Part shown: positions 43,011 to 57,641 of the stretch, in pieces
How positions within the stretch are numbered: the stretch's first letter is position 1
Layout of the letters: the number at the start of each line of letters is the position of its first letter
From: Verpa conica
Taxonomy: Eukaryota > Ascomycota > Pezizomycetes > Pezizales > Morchellaceae
Assembly (NCBI GenBank): GCA_033030425.1
Contig: JAUFSD010000024.1
Coordinates: 1,178,001-1,242,000, forward strand
DNA length: 64,000 nucleotides
Direction of reading: 5' to 3'
Notes under the pieces: model-generated
What the model was told of the DNA's origin: nothing
The model's database searches: none
What the model saw: only the letters and a program-made list of their open reading frames with translations
Translations under genes and position numbers: made by a program

Positions 43011-46000
43011 CGCTACTCGCATATCTCCGTTGTCGTCTGTTTGCCAAAGTTTGACGTCGCCCTGCCGTAGGTAGAGTAGATAAGACTGCACGTACAGGCT
43101 GTCGTCCGTCCCCAGGACAACGCGTTGTGGCAAGCCGTGCCAATCCCGCTAGACTACAGCCGGGCAGCACAGTTGCAAAATGCACGTTTTCGGCTAGGTT
43201 GCCGAGTCTCGGCCACGTGCAGGATGCCTGCGGGGGGCCGAAAAGGGCCCCGCTTCAATTCCTAGCTGCATTCGCAAGGGAAAAAAAACACAGCCGACGT
43301 CAACATCATCAGCAATAACGACAGCTGAGGTTACTATACCGCTTCTGTGCTATAGCTGAGTTCACAATTCTTTCCGCCCCCCCCCCCCCAAGGATAACGA
43401 CACGGGGATCCATCATGTCTACCTACCCCAAAACTGTTACTAAGAATTACACTACTCTAACTAATGTGTTAGTACCATAGACATGAATGTGGCATTAATT
43501 CCTCCCGCGGGACGGGAGTAAACTGAAGGTACACGTAACATTCCGCGTTCTCCCTCGATCGGGAGGAGGTGTGCTAAAAACCAGGGACCCAGATGAAAAG
43601 CTCGCTTCCTGGGAAGTACCCTTGTATTTTCAAACCGGTGGTACTTCCAGCTTACCACCACACCCTCCTACACTCCCGAGATGACCTCTCGAGCGGGGAA
43701 AGTCCCATAATAATGGTAATTCTTTACGGCTTCATCGCTTTCCATTTATCCGTCGGGCCCAAAAGGGGCTAATACCGCTGTCATAAGCGATGATACTGCA
43801 AGTAACTGCAGGCACTCTTGAGTACCTGCCTTCTAGGCATGTAAGCTGGCGGGGTTACAAAATGGGCCAGTTAGGCACACCAGTTTTTTTAGTATCAGCA
43901 CTTTGGAAGCCAGAGTACACTCTGAAAACGTCCTGTAGTTGCAAGCGCCGTTCGTTTCTGCTGTTGCTGCGGCAGTCATGTAAGGGATCGATACGATACG
44001 ATGGGATTCCCGAGCCGTGACCCTAGAAGAGTTGCGCTAAAGAAAGGCATTCCTGTGTCCTGATTTTAACTGGTGGAGGGGGAGAAAAAAAAGGGGGGGG
44101 AGGGGGTATCAAGCGTGACATACTGACCTATAGGCAGCCTTAGTAGTCAACGTTACCATAAGAAATGTCGAAGGAACCCCTCCTTCCTTAGGAACTCTTT
44201 ACCTGGGTAAGAGCTTTCCCATAATCCTGTAAATATCGCCAAAATCCTCTCTACTCTAAATTAAGTGCTTAAGTGTGCTGTAACGTTGAAGGGTAATGTG
44301 CACAATTAATCGTACATACTGACCCCAATATATGCATCTAGCTCATTGGCCATCATTGCCTATCTGTTAGGCAGAAATATATCGAGATTCAGTGCACGAT
44401 CCCGCAGCACCCACATTTCTTTCCATCGCACTGTGCTTACCTGTCAGTATCTAATCTGTGCCGGTAAACACATGCCAAAATTGTTTCGTCACAGATATCG
44501 GATGAACGTTAGGCTGTACACGCCTGTACGCGCCGGGTAAGTAAAGATTCCATTGGAGAGGTCCAGCGGTAAGGTAGCGAGAAGAGGGGTGACGTTCCCC
44601 TATTGGAAATTTCAAATATGCATCCCAACCAACAGACATGAAGGTCATCCATTCACTGCCGCTCTTCACCTGCGGGACTCTTTTGTTGCTTTGGGTATTT
44701 CGACTACGTATCCCACTGAGAGAATGCCTTGGATTGTATTACATAACTTTGCGATCCACGATAGGACGTCTCCTCAGCTGGTTTTTCAATGGATTAGTAT
44801 GCTTGCAGGGGTCACGGACATGGTACCGACTCCCGCACAGATCCCAGAACTTCCCCAGGTGAATCGCGTGTTTCCTATGTTACACGGCGGAGTGTTTCAC
44901 GACCCGGAAACGTGGGAAAACTCTTCAGTGGCCGTTTAGTGTCCCTTGCACTCCCGTGTAACATACATGCGACCTTGTACATACATGTACATACAAGTAA
45001 AGGAAGTTGGACTGATCATAGCTGAGGTGTTTATTCCCCCCCCTCAAGTTACGTTTATCGACCAGCTGGTATGTACATTTTTGCGCTTATGACTATTATT
45101 TTCGGGCACGTGGTATAGATGCCTTCCCCTCCCAGTGCAAGAATTTTATTTCAGCTCCTATACTATAATTACGAAAGCAGCACCTAGGTTAGATTCAGGT
45201 CATAATAGTTCCTCGCCTCATCTCTTTTTATCAGTTATCACGTTTTGCGACTCATCTTTTTCTGCTTCTCGGTAGATAAAGCTTCAGGATGCTGATCCCT
45301 ACTTCTCAGAAGTACCCGGAATACCCTAGTGGTAAATACGTGCTCAATGGCTTCCCAGTACACGCACAGGATATCACAACTCTGCTGACATTGTCTCAGC
45401 TTCGTCTGAACAATACTTCCTATTCCCCGCCAGTTGCACGTGGTATCACCACAGCACAGGATACGAGTACATAACGCCGATTTCCATAGCCTTCGGCCAA
45501 AACGCCCCAGTAGCCTCAGCAAGAAAAAATGCCCTAAAACATTACTTTTTATCATTCCCCTACCTCTAGTTGGGTGGTGTGCAGTATTATCTGAGTGGAT
45601 CCTCCCAGCAGTGGACCCTTGTGACTATGGACACGGGCGGCACACAAATGTATCAGTGCTTGTAAACGAGGCACATCGCCAGGGCCTAGAGCGCGTAAAC
45701 CTCGAAACAAGTTTCTTATCCCATCCTTCCAGCTCTCATATAACGAGTGCGAGTGGTCATTATCCCTGAGTCCTCCCCACACGCCGCGCTTGGCCACTAA
45801 CGCGACAGCGGCTCTTTAACAGCACACCCTCTTTTATATACTCAAACCCGAACCCTGTCTAGGCCACGGGAAGGGTAGCCTCGCTTATTGATAGCCTGGT
45901 TAACTTCAAATCGACTAGTCAACTTTCAGAAAGACACGGGCGATCTGTGGCCGATCTGCATTAATTATCTTTACCTCTCTCATGAGATTTGGCGCTCTGC

Positions 46001-46652
46001 TCTGCAGCCTGAAGGACTATGAATGAACCAGTATTTCCCTCAACGCGCGTAATGTGCTCCTATAATTGGAGACCTCGATCGGATGAATTCTCTCCCATTT
46101 CTCATAGTGTTATATGTTGAGACGATATTAATGATATGTGTATCAAGTGTGACAGCCACAAAGTAACGATTCTACTATTGAAGTTAGTATCACCGACGAG
46201 ACCAATGAATCAAAGGATATATTCGTCACGACTTACTGACATGGATCAACCTACAGCCGGTTTCTTGCGGTATCGCCCCTCGGCTTCCTCTTTTCGGGAA
46301 CTCTACTATAGAGCATTTTCTTGCAGGGTTTCGTTCTACCTGTCGAAAACAAGTACAGCCTTAAACATCTGGAAAAGAAAATGCACGCATATGTGTGATC
46401 CTTGTCACAGAGGCACTAAAGGATAGTGCTTACATCTGCTAGTCATGACTTTGTTGATTTCAAATCTACATAACTAGAGGTTTAAACAGAGATTATTGCA
46501 CCACACGAAAGCGGTGAGTGTGAGGAGAAGGCAGTGCTTTTTTCAAAAACAACGATAAGATAAGGCATGCGTTTCCTGCCTTTAGCATTGGATAACATCA
46601 GTGGATAGCCATGGCATAGATTTATAACTCTATTCAATAATAAACTTCAAAG

Positions 46653-46667
46653 TAACCCTAACCCTAT
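46653..46667 (-). repeat. interstitial telomere-like motif
   Basis: TAACCCTAACCCTAT on the plus strand, i.e. two units of TTAGGG on the minus strand, within the gene-poor region. Confidence 0.6.
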
Positions 46668-49600
46668 GAGCACTAATATCTATGACCATAACCTGGAAAT
46701 GATAAATAGTCTGTTAAAACCCTTGTTATCCGCGGCGGTGGATAAGTGGCACCTTGGGTCTGTGCCGCGGCAATACAGCCGGCGCAGGTCACTCACTCGA
46801 GATGTGCAGGTCATAGGAGGGCGCGGCTCACACACCCACTTTGTCACAGACACCAGACACTAGACACTAGGCACTAGACGCACATCTACCAAGGCAATCG
46901 TACCTACCGCCGTTGTCTCGCTTATTTATGCAAGGAAAAACCGACACGGTGAACCGGCCGATCTTAAACTTTTAATCTGAAGTTATATAAAAAAAACCCC
47001 ACCCATGATAATGAGGCGGCCGCGGAACGCGTTAAAAGCGCCTCGCTATTTATATTATTTCCTAGGGACACAGTTGAAGTAAAAACTTGTTGTTTCTACC
47101 TAGCTTGTGGACTATTGCATGTAGTACGATTAGCTAGAGGAGTGTGATAGTACTTCGATTTAGCTTCAAGCTATATTCCCCAACACTGACGGGCAGTGAT
47201 CTAGACAAATGCGGATACAGAAATGACATGGAGTTTGCCACGGCAGCCGATTCGGTAACAAGGTGAAAACTTCCGATCAAAGTCAAGTATTGTACGCAAG
47301 TAAATTCCTGAGTCATGATTTGGGATCACGTATGGCTGCGATCATGATAGCTGTCTCGGGTGATGTGGATCACTGGCCTGAAACATAATATCATTCTTCA
47401 AGAATTGTTTTAGGCTCTAGATCCGGGATTCTCGGATCAGCCTTGAAATAATTGAAGGTTTAATGTCTATTTTTTTTTTGCGCTTGCTTTGACTCAATGA
47501 TTGTAAGTAGATCACCTGCAGTCTTTACTAATATAAGTCGGAGTCGAAATATTGTGCCCGCATGACCAAAAGCGTTTTTATACTTCGAGAGCCTCCTTTT
47601 CCTAGCCATGAATAGAAGCAACCCCGCATGTATCTAGAAGATAGTTCATCCGAAGAATGTTACGGCTAATAAGTGGTGCCATAGCAGCAGCAGAGAAGTT
47701 ACATGAACTATAGAGTAAACCCTGCTTTGGATGCCAATTTAGGACCTATGGGCCACTTGCTATATTCAGCTCTGGACGAGTCTAGTCCAAATATTGGGAT
47801 TTTCATTAAGGATAGACTCTTTCAGCTCATACGATCTATAAGCGTGAGTGCGAAACTACCTCGGAGTCTTCCTTCGTTTAACTAGATATGCACGCATGAA
47901 GGGAACTGCACTACTGGTAACCCGGCTGATCCGGCTTCCGGACGTCTAAGAATTGCCCCGGATAGTCAATCCCCTGCCCTACGCACCTAAGCATGCTAAA
48001 ATACATAGCCTTCACAATTAGCAACCTTTTCCAGTTAGGAGGAAGCCTACATACCCTAATGTACATGCAGTCACATTTTGGTGTGAAGATTACCACCGTT
48101 GATATGCACGAATGTGCAAGGTCCGAACCACGCAAGAATATGAGAGTTAAAGTGTCCTATCCAAAGAGTTAAGTACAACACTTGAGCCGAGGGCTCTTTC
48201 CCTAGGACCTGAGTACAAAAGAAGCACAATCATTGACTGCAAGTCAGATGGAGCCATCGCACGCGCACGTCCGTACCCATCACGATATCCTGTTGTTTTA
48301 CATACTGGACCCTAGTGCGAATCCTGTTTCAGGCTCCACGTTTAGTCATTTAACCCAGCAATCAGTGCTGATATCTACGCCCTGTTTTTGTAAGCTCTGT
48401 GTTCCTCAAGTCAATCGAAAAGAACATTTTGTAGAAAGGCGCTACTGCACTGCACAATAATTTTTATTACGGATCGAAAATCGACAAGGTCATGAAAACG
48501 ATGTACTAACCTGCACTGTCGACTATTTACTATACTATGCATGGCTTAGGATACCGGGCGCTGGTGATGAGCTGGCGAAACTTTGGGGCCGGTTCAGGCT
48601 TCCAATCCCGTGGTCGGCTTCATGTCTTAAAGTTGGGTTTGAAAGGAGGAACGTGCAAGACGTCTTGGCGATTTTCAGACTGTAGTGGCTCTCAGCTGTT
48701 ATCGATTGCCCGTAAAATACCCATTTTTGCCTAGCTTTGGCTGGAGGCCTTTCATACGTGTATCGCGTGCATCGGACAAGTGGCTGGCGCACTCGACGCC
48801 TCCCCGTTCCAGCTCGGGTTGGATTCAAAAGAAAGGAAGGGGTTTGCGCAGCCGTTGATCCATCATCCATGCGTTCGGAGTTATTCAATGCGTCATTTGT
48901 TGGCGCATATTTCTCGGTCGGAGGCCATAGCACGGAATCACTGCGTCGGGATTTATTTGGGAACTTGCTCTCGCCTTATTCCGGGAACGTATATGTATCC
49001 TCCTTTCCCGAAGTCGACCAGAAGCAAAGTCCCCTGGCCTAGCATGGGCGGGTATCAGAAGTATAGGGCTCTATCCATAGTACGTACCCCGATTACTACG
49101 GAAGTAATTAACGACACACTGTTTACGGGTAGATTGACCAAAACAGAAGATAAGAGTAGCGCGGCTGATTACCATTCACCCAGTAATAGCCCAAGAAGTC
49201 AACGCTGCATGAAAACACACGTGTTATTACCCGAGCTTTACCCAGGACGAATGGACTTTATTGATGATTACGCTCAAGTGTACAAGCAAACCAGGAGAGA
49301 GTAAGAAAGTGTAATCAAAACTTGTAGGGTCGGTAAATTTGAGTTCTGTGCCCCTTTAATACGCGCATCTACACAACTTCTCGGGTTCACAACCACAACT
49401 ACAACCCCCCACGCTTCTTCCCCCGCACATTACTTGGCCCTACTTGAGACATTTATTACCCCTGTCAACTGACGTCCTTTCACGATCCATAGACGCACAT
49501 CGCACAATTCCCAGGATCAGGTACCTAGTATCCAGCCACCACACCTTTTGATTCAGCCCGCCAATTCTAAGTCTCGGGATCCGGGAAGGCTAGCAGTCAA

Positions 49601-50358
49601 GAGCGCCAGCTGAAAAGATTTTTTTTTTCGGCGGTAATGCCATAACAACGCAGACGCTTAAGGTCTCTATTCATGGGCTCAACAAACGTAGCTGTAGCGC
49701 GTGGTCACGCTTGATGTGATCGTGCAACCACCATACCTTTTCTTTTACCGCTTATGCAAAGGTCTCCTGACATCTTAAGCGGCTTCCCAAAGCCCAGTGT
49801 CGTTACTGTATTCCTAAACGAATAGATCTTGACGTTGCCTTTGATCGGGGTGCGGGTGCACACTTGGCCCCAAGATTCCCTCATGGTACGAAAATGCGTG
49901 ATTGTCACTTCCTCATAAGATATAGCATATTATCTTAAGGACAGCGGTGAGTAGCTCTTGAGCTAAGAGCTTCGCTTTGAGTGGACACTAAGGAGATTCA
50001 GACTAGCAGCAGGTTTTTCCCATGATCGACTCCAACTGCTCTTTCCGGGGAACATTTACTGTGGCATGAAAGGCGGTTAAAGTTGTGAAGTGACTTTCTA
50101 AAGCTCAGTGCACCCGCCCTAGCCCAGGGAGGGTTTTCAAAGAGAGGAAGCGGCAGAAGCATCAGATTACGGTTTAATACATAAGTTAAGCGGGCTTCCC
50201 CACCGGCGCCTATTAGATGTGGTCTAAATTCAAAGGGGAGGACCCACTGCGGAAGCCTAGCGAATATTAACTCGGGGTACAGTTGCCAAAGCGAACTTGT
50301 TCTCCGGAGGAGATATCCGTTATCCTTCTCCTGCTGGCATTGGTGTCTATAGCGTGAA

Positions 50359-50370
50359 GCCCTAACCCTG
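50359..50370 (-). repeat. interstitial telomere-like motif
   Basis: GCCCTAACCCTG on the plus strand, two near-perfect units. Confidence 0.5.
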
Positions 50371-52339
50371 CAAATCCTAACGTACATGCCATGTTAGAAG
50401 ATCACACGCATATATTGGCCTTGGGAATTGAAAGATGTCTTCTTGGGTTATATTCACTTCTTAAGGGTGATAGGGACTCCCGCTAGTTGACCTAACGGAA
50501 GCACGTGGGAATCCTACGATAATTATGCATGGGATATCACTCGGCCCCTCACAACGCTATGCAAGCATTGCCTATCTTTAACGTCTAAAGAGAAGTCTGT
50601 TGTCTAGTTTTTATATCTATTAATAAAGATTCTCTTGTCCGGTTTATTTTCCCACTGATTCTTTACTCTGGTATTACCTAACCTTCGAGGGTAATATTAA
50701 GTACCTAGACCCCATGTTGTTGAGAAGGTGCCCTTTGGGCTGTGTTTATGTAGGAGCACATGATACAACCTCAGTACATAAGATAGTTACTATAGCATCT
50801 GCTTTCAGTAGGTCAATGGCGCGAATAACAGGTCCTAGGTGTCTCTGGTAACAAAAGTACCACGGCAGTTTACGAAGGTACTGTGTCCCAAGTCCTAGTC
50901 AAAGAGGTCACCAAACAATAGTTGATCTAGGCATTTAAAAGTGTCATAGAATGACCAAACATCCTTGGCTGGCATATTCCTGGCTTTAAAATCTTTCTTG
51001 CTATTGCAGGCATAAACTGACTATACCCACAATACCATAATATGGAGTTTCTTTTTTTTGGGAGGGAGTGATACTTTTTTTTCAAGCCCGCACCTGAGGG
51101 TTTCAGGTCTCAAGCTGTTAAGTAGCTTTCAGTGGCCCTAGCCTCATCATTTTTTGATAGTGAAGATTAATTGAGGTCAGCGGCTTCCTTGATTTTCTCA
51201 TTCGATCTCGCTTCGTAAAAGGAGACCGCGCGATATCGATTGCGACCCCATATTCAAGCGCGCAATATGCGTCATGTTTGAAGTTTTATCAAGAAGGCGA
51301 AATGGCCTGGTTGGTTTCTCTATCATGTGAGATACCAGTCATGGATTCTAAAAAAGCTTGCAGGTTATATATGAAGTATTATTGGTGTCTTAGCCTGTGA
51401 TAAACTCCCTTACAGGACAAACGTACATATGTCTCAGAATTTATATTTACGGAATTACCTGGCGATCGAATTCTACCAGGATTTCGCCCGAATGATCTTT
51501 CACGGGACAGACAGGAGTGATAGTCCCAGCACCCCGCTTTGGCCAAGTCATAGCCAATCGAAAATATGTCTTCGTGTGAGGAAATAACGTTAGGTCTTCT
51601 TAAGGCGAGTGACGTGGTGATAATGTTGTATGGCACGTCCCTTATTCCGAGATACTTTGACAAACTTCTACCTCGGAGCGCTCGGGTTCTAGGCCAATTG
51701 AAGGGTTCCTGAAGGCCAAACTGAGACACCTGAACTGTTATACTCGAGTCCGAGTAGTCTGCATCACCCCCACCGGGATATGCATTGGGAATTAATTACG
51801 AGCACCCGACAATCCCCGTGGAAAAAGTCCCCAGTAGGTGTTTTTAAGCAATTTAGATCTTTCCCAAATGTTACCTATTTCGTAGATGGTGTAGAAAGTG
51901 CCCAGTGAATTTATGGCGCGGGAAATGGATGTTTCATTGGATTTAAACGAGCCTGGAACTTCGACACCACTCAAAGGAACGGGGGCCGATGGGAACAGTC
52001 ATAAACAGGAATTTGATGCTAGAACTCATAAATATATTTAGGCATTCAACTTGAAGCTATTGTCTCGAAGTTCTATAATTGATCGGGATTGTCCTTCGGG
52101 TGGTTCCTTACATGTCCATGTAATGTATGGTTATCGGAGCCAGATTGAACTTTCCCCCCCCCTACATGCTATCATTAAATCGAAGGGCTAGCATATCACT
52201 AGAATATGTAACTCCTTGGACCCGGTTGTTTTCGGAATTGTTATCTTCGAAGGTGATCAGTTTTCTTTAGGTCATCGATTGTGACGTACTTTTTACTTGG
52301 CATTGTAGTTGAGGTTGGGGCCGTGCGGCACATTAAGAC

Positions 52340-52554
52340 ACATCATGGTGCAGCTCCACAACTTCCAAATTTACACCCAAGAATCATATTTTGTAGGAGT
52401 TCTTGGTTGGTGTATTTGGGTGTGGTCACTTTCGCTGGGGGCGATTCTAGGTATCTCATGTACGGTTGTAGGATCTAGGCTGTGGGGAGGGTCTTTGAAG
52501 GGGAGTAACGCAACGGGCAAGAAAGGTAGGAGCACGGCGTTCAAGGTATTATGA
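52340..52554 (+). CDS. possible small one-helix membrane peptide (weak)
   Basis: From an ATG near 52345 the frame gives about 68 aa (MVQLHNFQIYTQESYFVGVL..., then one strong hydrophobic stretch such as GWCIWVWSLSLGAILGISCT, then a basic Gly/Lys-rich end). The composition is more protein-like than its surroundings, but there is no family, promoter or splice evidence. It could be a chance ORF. Confidence 0.2.
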
Positions 52555-55500
52555 ATTTGAGGCGGTTACTTAATATCCAGACCGTAGTAGGACTCATCGG
52601 GGCTGAACCGAGAAATCTAGATTTGTGGCAAACTGCACCGAGGGGGAGAGGGTGAGCCCTTGAGCTCAGGTGCAAGAAGCTGAGTTAATTCGAGGCACTT
52701 ACCGAGCGCTTAAGGCCTTATAAAAAAAAATCCTGCTGTGTATTTGTTTATCTGCGGACCTAGCGGTTACATTACTCTTTAGCACAGGGCTATCCTAGCC
52801 TGTTTACTACTATAAATATCAAGAGGAGACTACGAATAATACCTTTGGGCGTTAAGAAATTGATCAGAAGGTGAATATACGCTCTATCATCACATGATAT
52901 ATTGTCATACATGGGTTGAGTGGTTCCGGGCATGAATGTAACCCGAGAATTGCACTTTGCCACCATGCGCATGAAACAACTTTTGATCTCTCGATCAAGT
53001 GTTGGGAGCTCCGAAGAAAAAAAAAGAGTACTATCTAGATTGTTTCTCACATTCTTGTTTATGCGAAACCTGTGAAAGAAATGTCTAGAAAATTGTTATC
53101 GACTAACTCACAGGCCCTCACTCGATTAATTTATTGGATTTAGTTGGTGAGTTTGTTAGTTCTTTATAGGGCTCTTCTAGCTTTAGTAATTGGAGTCTCT
53201 AGTGACTGCTCGGTGTTTGAGAGCATATAGAGGCATTTACTAAGTTTATAAGTTGCTATTCGTTGGAACTGGCTGCTAAGGCAACAAAATCTACCTTTAT
53301 ACCAGAACCCTCTAGGCTTTGGGTTAACGAATGGTATTCTAAAGAGCTTTGGTTACGTTATACCACTTTCTAGTGGTTTTAAGGTTTAATAAGTCGCCGA
53401 TAAGTGCGTTATGCAGACTGTTCCAGGAATAGACGATGCAAATAACTATAATTTTAACTCTAATTCAACATTCCACCTTAAGGATTTTGATAGGGCTATT
53501 ATGTGGTGATTCCTAAACTATTACTATCTAACATAATCTACAAAGAAAACAAGGCTGCTATTTGAATATATCGATTGGTACCTTAAGGGAGGTTAAAGTT
53601 GGAATATTATCGTCGGCTGCCGTTATTGAATGTTTTCGGGATACCCATTTACATTCCGTTCTCATATTATATGTGATATGAACACTCCATAGGTCATTCT
53701 GTGCGTTTTTACAGGTGGCCTTACGGAAGTTCATCAAATCCTCACCGAGCGAAGCAGATATATCCAAAAGGGAAAGACCTCACAGATACAAGAGCCACCG
53801 CGCGACGCCCACAATACAGCAGAACTAGACCAAGGGCTGTGGGGAATAGTACTAGATAAACGATAGGCGAAATCATCTACTAATAATAGTTCTTCACGCG
53901 TTCTCTGAGATTAACACAGGTTAATGCCTGGTTTCTACTGTTCTATTAACCACGAAAATCCACAGCCCCACCGAGACATTCTTTAGTAAAGTCTGACTAC
54001 TGCATATAAGCGCATTCGTATAAAATTAACCGGCGGGTCGAAACGTGGTGTAATACCGGCCAGCCGCCCGTTCTCGCTGTTCCTCGGGCTCACAACAGTT
54101 GTTTTTGGTTACTGGTTTTAGAAGCTGTCGGTGATGAGCCTCCAGATAATATTCTATCCGGGTATTCTCTGTGGTATAACGAATTGACCGCGCTATAGAA
54201 ATAAAATAGATTGGGAATTGAATATTCCTATCCTAGATGCCGCATGCGTAGTTTCGGTGGTGAAGGGGGGTGACCTGGTATGACTTAAGGTGGATGGAGT
54301 TATTGCCCACTGGTAACGGTCGTATGGGGGCCAGGAGGATGGAAGTCTAAATTGGAATATAGAGTTTGGGGAGTAGAGATCTATATCGTGTCTTAGCCTT
54401 CGTGCGTCGGTATATGCTCCGGTTTGAGATTGTGTCTCAAGGGGTATAACTTTAGTTATTTATTCTAGTTCATGATTAGTAATTTTTATCTATTATTCTC
54501 ATCTGGCGCTAGCGGGTTACCTAAACTAAATAAGGAAATGCTACTATAGAGACTGAGATTCAAGTTCAATTCTATGCTTGGTGCCTCATGAGTAGGGGGA
54601 ATACCAACTAACCTAGGATTAATCAGTTATAGCTCTTGATATTACTAGATAGAATATCATTATGTGTCTTATATTTCTGGTAGGGGGGAAGCTCTATAAA
54701 TCCTCGCCTAGAGATATCGAAATAATATTAATGGTGTTTATTACGTATATATATATAATGGACCTATAGTAGGATATAATACGTACCACAGCGACTTATG
54801 AGAACCGATAATACGCTAAGGAGTTATAGTATAGTCATCTAACTTCTACTAGGAATTGCTTCCTTAATTACCATTTGCTATGAACACAAGGCTGTTTTGA
54901 GGTAGGGATAAGCTCGTAAAGGTGTGGTGACACACTTCATTTCGCACATTACTGGTTCTCGCCAGTTTATGCGGCAAATAGTTAAGCTTTGGGGCCCCTG
55001 CGCGGTAGCGATTACTATATCAGGTAATTCTTAACTACACACCAAGGATCATTCGAGGCTGATGTTTGGATTACTAGGTACAAGATATTGTTCGGTGGTG
55101 TATTTGGCCACATCATGCCAATTTAGAAAGCCGCGTTCCATGAAACTACTAGGGTATCTTTTATTTCTGACTCTTCTGGTGGTATTGAGCCCTTCTACTT
55201 TGCTACAAGCAAGTCTTTAAAACCAGGTAGCCTGTATGGCTAAAACCTAGCACCACCGAGGAATATAGCTCCTGTTCGAACTCTGCGACTAAAAGTGACT
55301 TACCATTGGACTACTCTATAGCAGTGAAGTAATCTACCTCCAGCAAGTATCTTCCAAGCAGGGACTCGATCCATGTCTTGTCTGTTGTACTGTGGTAGTA
55401 TCCCTTTTGTCTTTCCTGATATATTATTAGACTAATTATATTTATTTCTTCACCAACAACCCGGATTCATGGCTTGTAATCCAGGCTATTCTGTTTACGA

Positions 55501-56814
55501 TCAAAGTAACAATCTCCACTTTCTCATTAAAAACCTACTCCCCAGCTGCTACCCTTAGATCAGCAATCTTAAAGTCTTCAACCCAATAAACGTCTCATCT
55601 AAAGAAACACCAAGATTGTGGAGAAGGTTGTCATTAAAGACTAACTAAGGAGTCTTTATTCTATCGCCTTGGAGTCGTTTGTAATACGGAGGGGGGGACC
55701 AACCCTTGCGATTTTGTCGAATGAGTGCCAAGAATAATTGTGGGGTGTATTAGCAGCTACTACCATGCTCGGAAATAGGTAGCATAAACATTAGTAGCTG
55801 AAGGCTAAAGGGCGGAGCAATATTTATACTCTCCATTGACATGCGAGACGACGGTAGCAGATATACTCAACGTAGGTCTTGGGTCGTCAGCAATCTTTGC
55901 TGGCCTCAGTTCTTATCTTCTTAGAGGTCTTGCTGGCGCTTGTATACTTCACTTTCTCATACCCAAGATTTCTGAATGGAACAAAGGTCAAGTGTGGTTT
56001 TTCTATATAAATACATATCATTAAGGAGAGTTGTTTTTCTATTTTAGAATAGTATGAGCGTACTCTTAGGTCTTGTGAGCCAATATATGTATATCTAAGT
56101 GGTCTATTCTCGGAAGCAGAGCCGTACGTACATAATATAGACAAATAAAGAGCTAGAAATAATTTGGGGTCATTTATATACATTCAATTTTAGTCCTTGG
56201 CCGGGGGACTACCGGTTCCTCTCGGTAAGTAGGACATTGTAGGGGCGAATTTCTCTAGAGCTGAAGGGGAGTGAGGAACTATAGTAGGAAGGGTGGAAGG
56301 AGAGGGTATTCTGATATGTTTTCGGGTTGTGACCTTTCCCCTTAACAGTGAACTGATGCCCATATAAGATTTTGAGCATAATCGTTTGGCCCCTACCTAG
56401 TGGGTCTTGGCGGAACATATTTTATTTTCTCACGCATCCTTAAGACACGCACGTGCGCCTATTTGCCACTATAGATTTATCATGCGGCATCCATTCCACC
56501 AGTAGGTGATACAGCCATCATATATAGCAAACGTATATCTATTAAGGTATAGTAACTAATGTCAGATATCGTGGCTATGACGTGTACCAACTTAGGTTTA
56601 TCCGCTGTCATCACGCGTGCCACACACTATCAGCTGCAGGGGTTCACTATTATTTGACACCTGCACCTAATTCCAACGACCAACGCACAGAGCAGCCCTA
56701 AATACAACCACTCAAGGTTATATGTAACTAATGTCCCTAATAGCTACAGCAATGCTGTACAGACTATTATTCAATGGATAGGAGTACTGATATTAATACC
56801 TGTTTTATAGAGCA

Positions 56815-56829
56815 AGGGTTAGGGTTTAT
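56815..56829 (+). repeat. interstitial telomere-like motif
   Basis: AAGGGTTAGGGTTTA, two units, in the gene-poor region. Confidence 0.6.
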
Positions 56830-57188
56830 TCGTGGTAATACTTATGTGACCAGAAGTGCAGATATAGTAACGTTAACGTCGTGTAGCTGGTCCCTACTAC
56901 TTTAGTAACCGGAATTCTACGTGCCAGGAAGTTGTCTACTTAGGTGAGAGTTAATTTGGGGAGTCGTGCTGAACTGGTTTTTGATTGTAAGATGCCTCTC
57001 CCGCAAGTTCTAAAGAATATTCCAGCTTTATCACTACACAGGTGATCCTCAATTAGCATCTACAGGTAAACCTAATCCAACCTTCCGTTCTTGATCTTCA
57101 CGTTAGTTAATACCATAATCTCGAACATACCCCTATCTCGAGACGTATTTCGGGTCTTCAACTCTAAATATCAAGTGGTCTATCCTAC

Positions 57189-57641
57189 TCACACACTACA
57201 AGAATTGCTGCCAATGTTATCGTATACTTTAATACTACAGGTGACGGCAATAGCAAATCCGCCATAGTTGTGAAAGCGAAAGCTAGAATCAGAATCACCC
57301 GCTGCAAAATCTCTCCCCAAAATAGATGAGTAGATAGGTACATTTGAATTCTCTTGTGCTTTACACAGATTTATATACTTCTGAATATCTATAGAGCCTG
57401 ACGGAACATATAAAGAGGAGCACAAACGAGAGTTTTAAACAGAAACCCTTATTGAGCCGATTTGGATGTTGATTGCTGGTCTAGAGCTCTCTCTAGAAGC
57501 TCCACAAATATTTAAGCCATAAACAAAAAGATTTGTAAGTCTCTGATCCTTGTAGATGTATTTGATAGTGCCATTAAGGAGAGTCGTATCTAGGAGTCCC
57601 CTGGCAGCTGCAATTGCAACCACCAAAATAGGGCACCTCAT
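57189..57641 (-). pseudogene. interrupted small ORF, possible pseudogene or unrecognised two-exon gene
   Basis: A minus-strand frame from the ATG at 57641 (MRCPILVVAIAAARGLLDTT...) runs to a single in-frame TAA near 57436 and continues in the same frame (LCSSLYVPSGSIDIQKYINL..., later FRFHNYGGFAIAVTCSIKVY) to a stop at 57189, about 150 codons in all. The composition on both sides of the stop is protein-like and unlike the surrounding DNA. I found no intron that removes the stop and keeps frame. The family is not recognised. A short plus-strand frame at 57836-58051 nearby ends in a GPI-like hydrophobic tail and may be related debris. Confidence 0.3.

Noticed and set aside
44553..44939. 128-codon plus ORF
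   Set aside because: No recognisable motif or promoter; could be a relic but cannot be supported.
48535..49304. Overlapping ORFs of 132 and 174 codons on opposite strands
   Set aside because: Neither shows a domain, good start or splice context; the 174-codon frame begins with GTG.
57189..57641. Small killer-toxin-like or effector identity for the interrupted ORF
   Set aside because: Cys pattern and motifs do not match a known toxin family; left as unknown.
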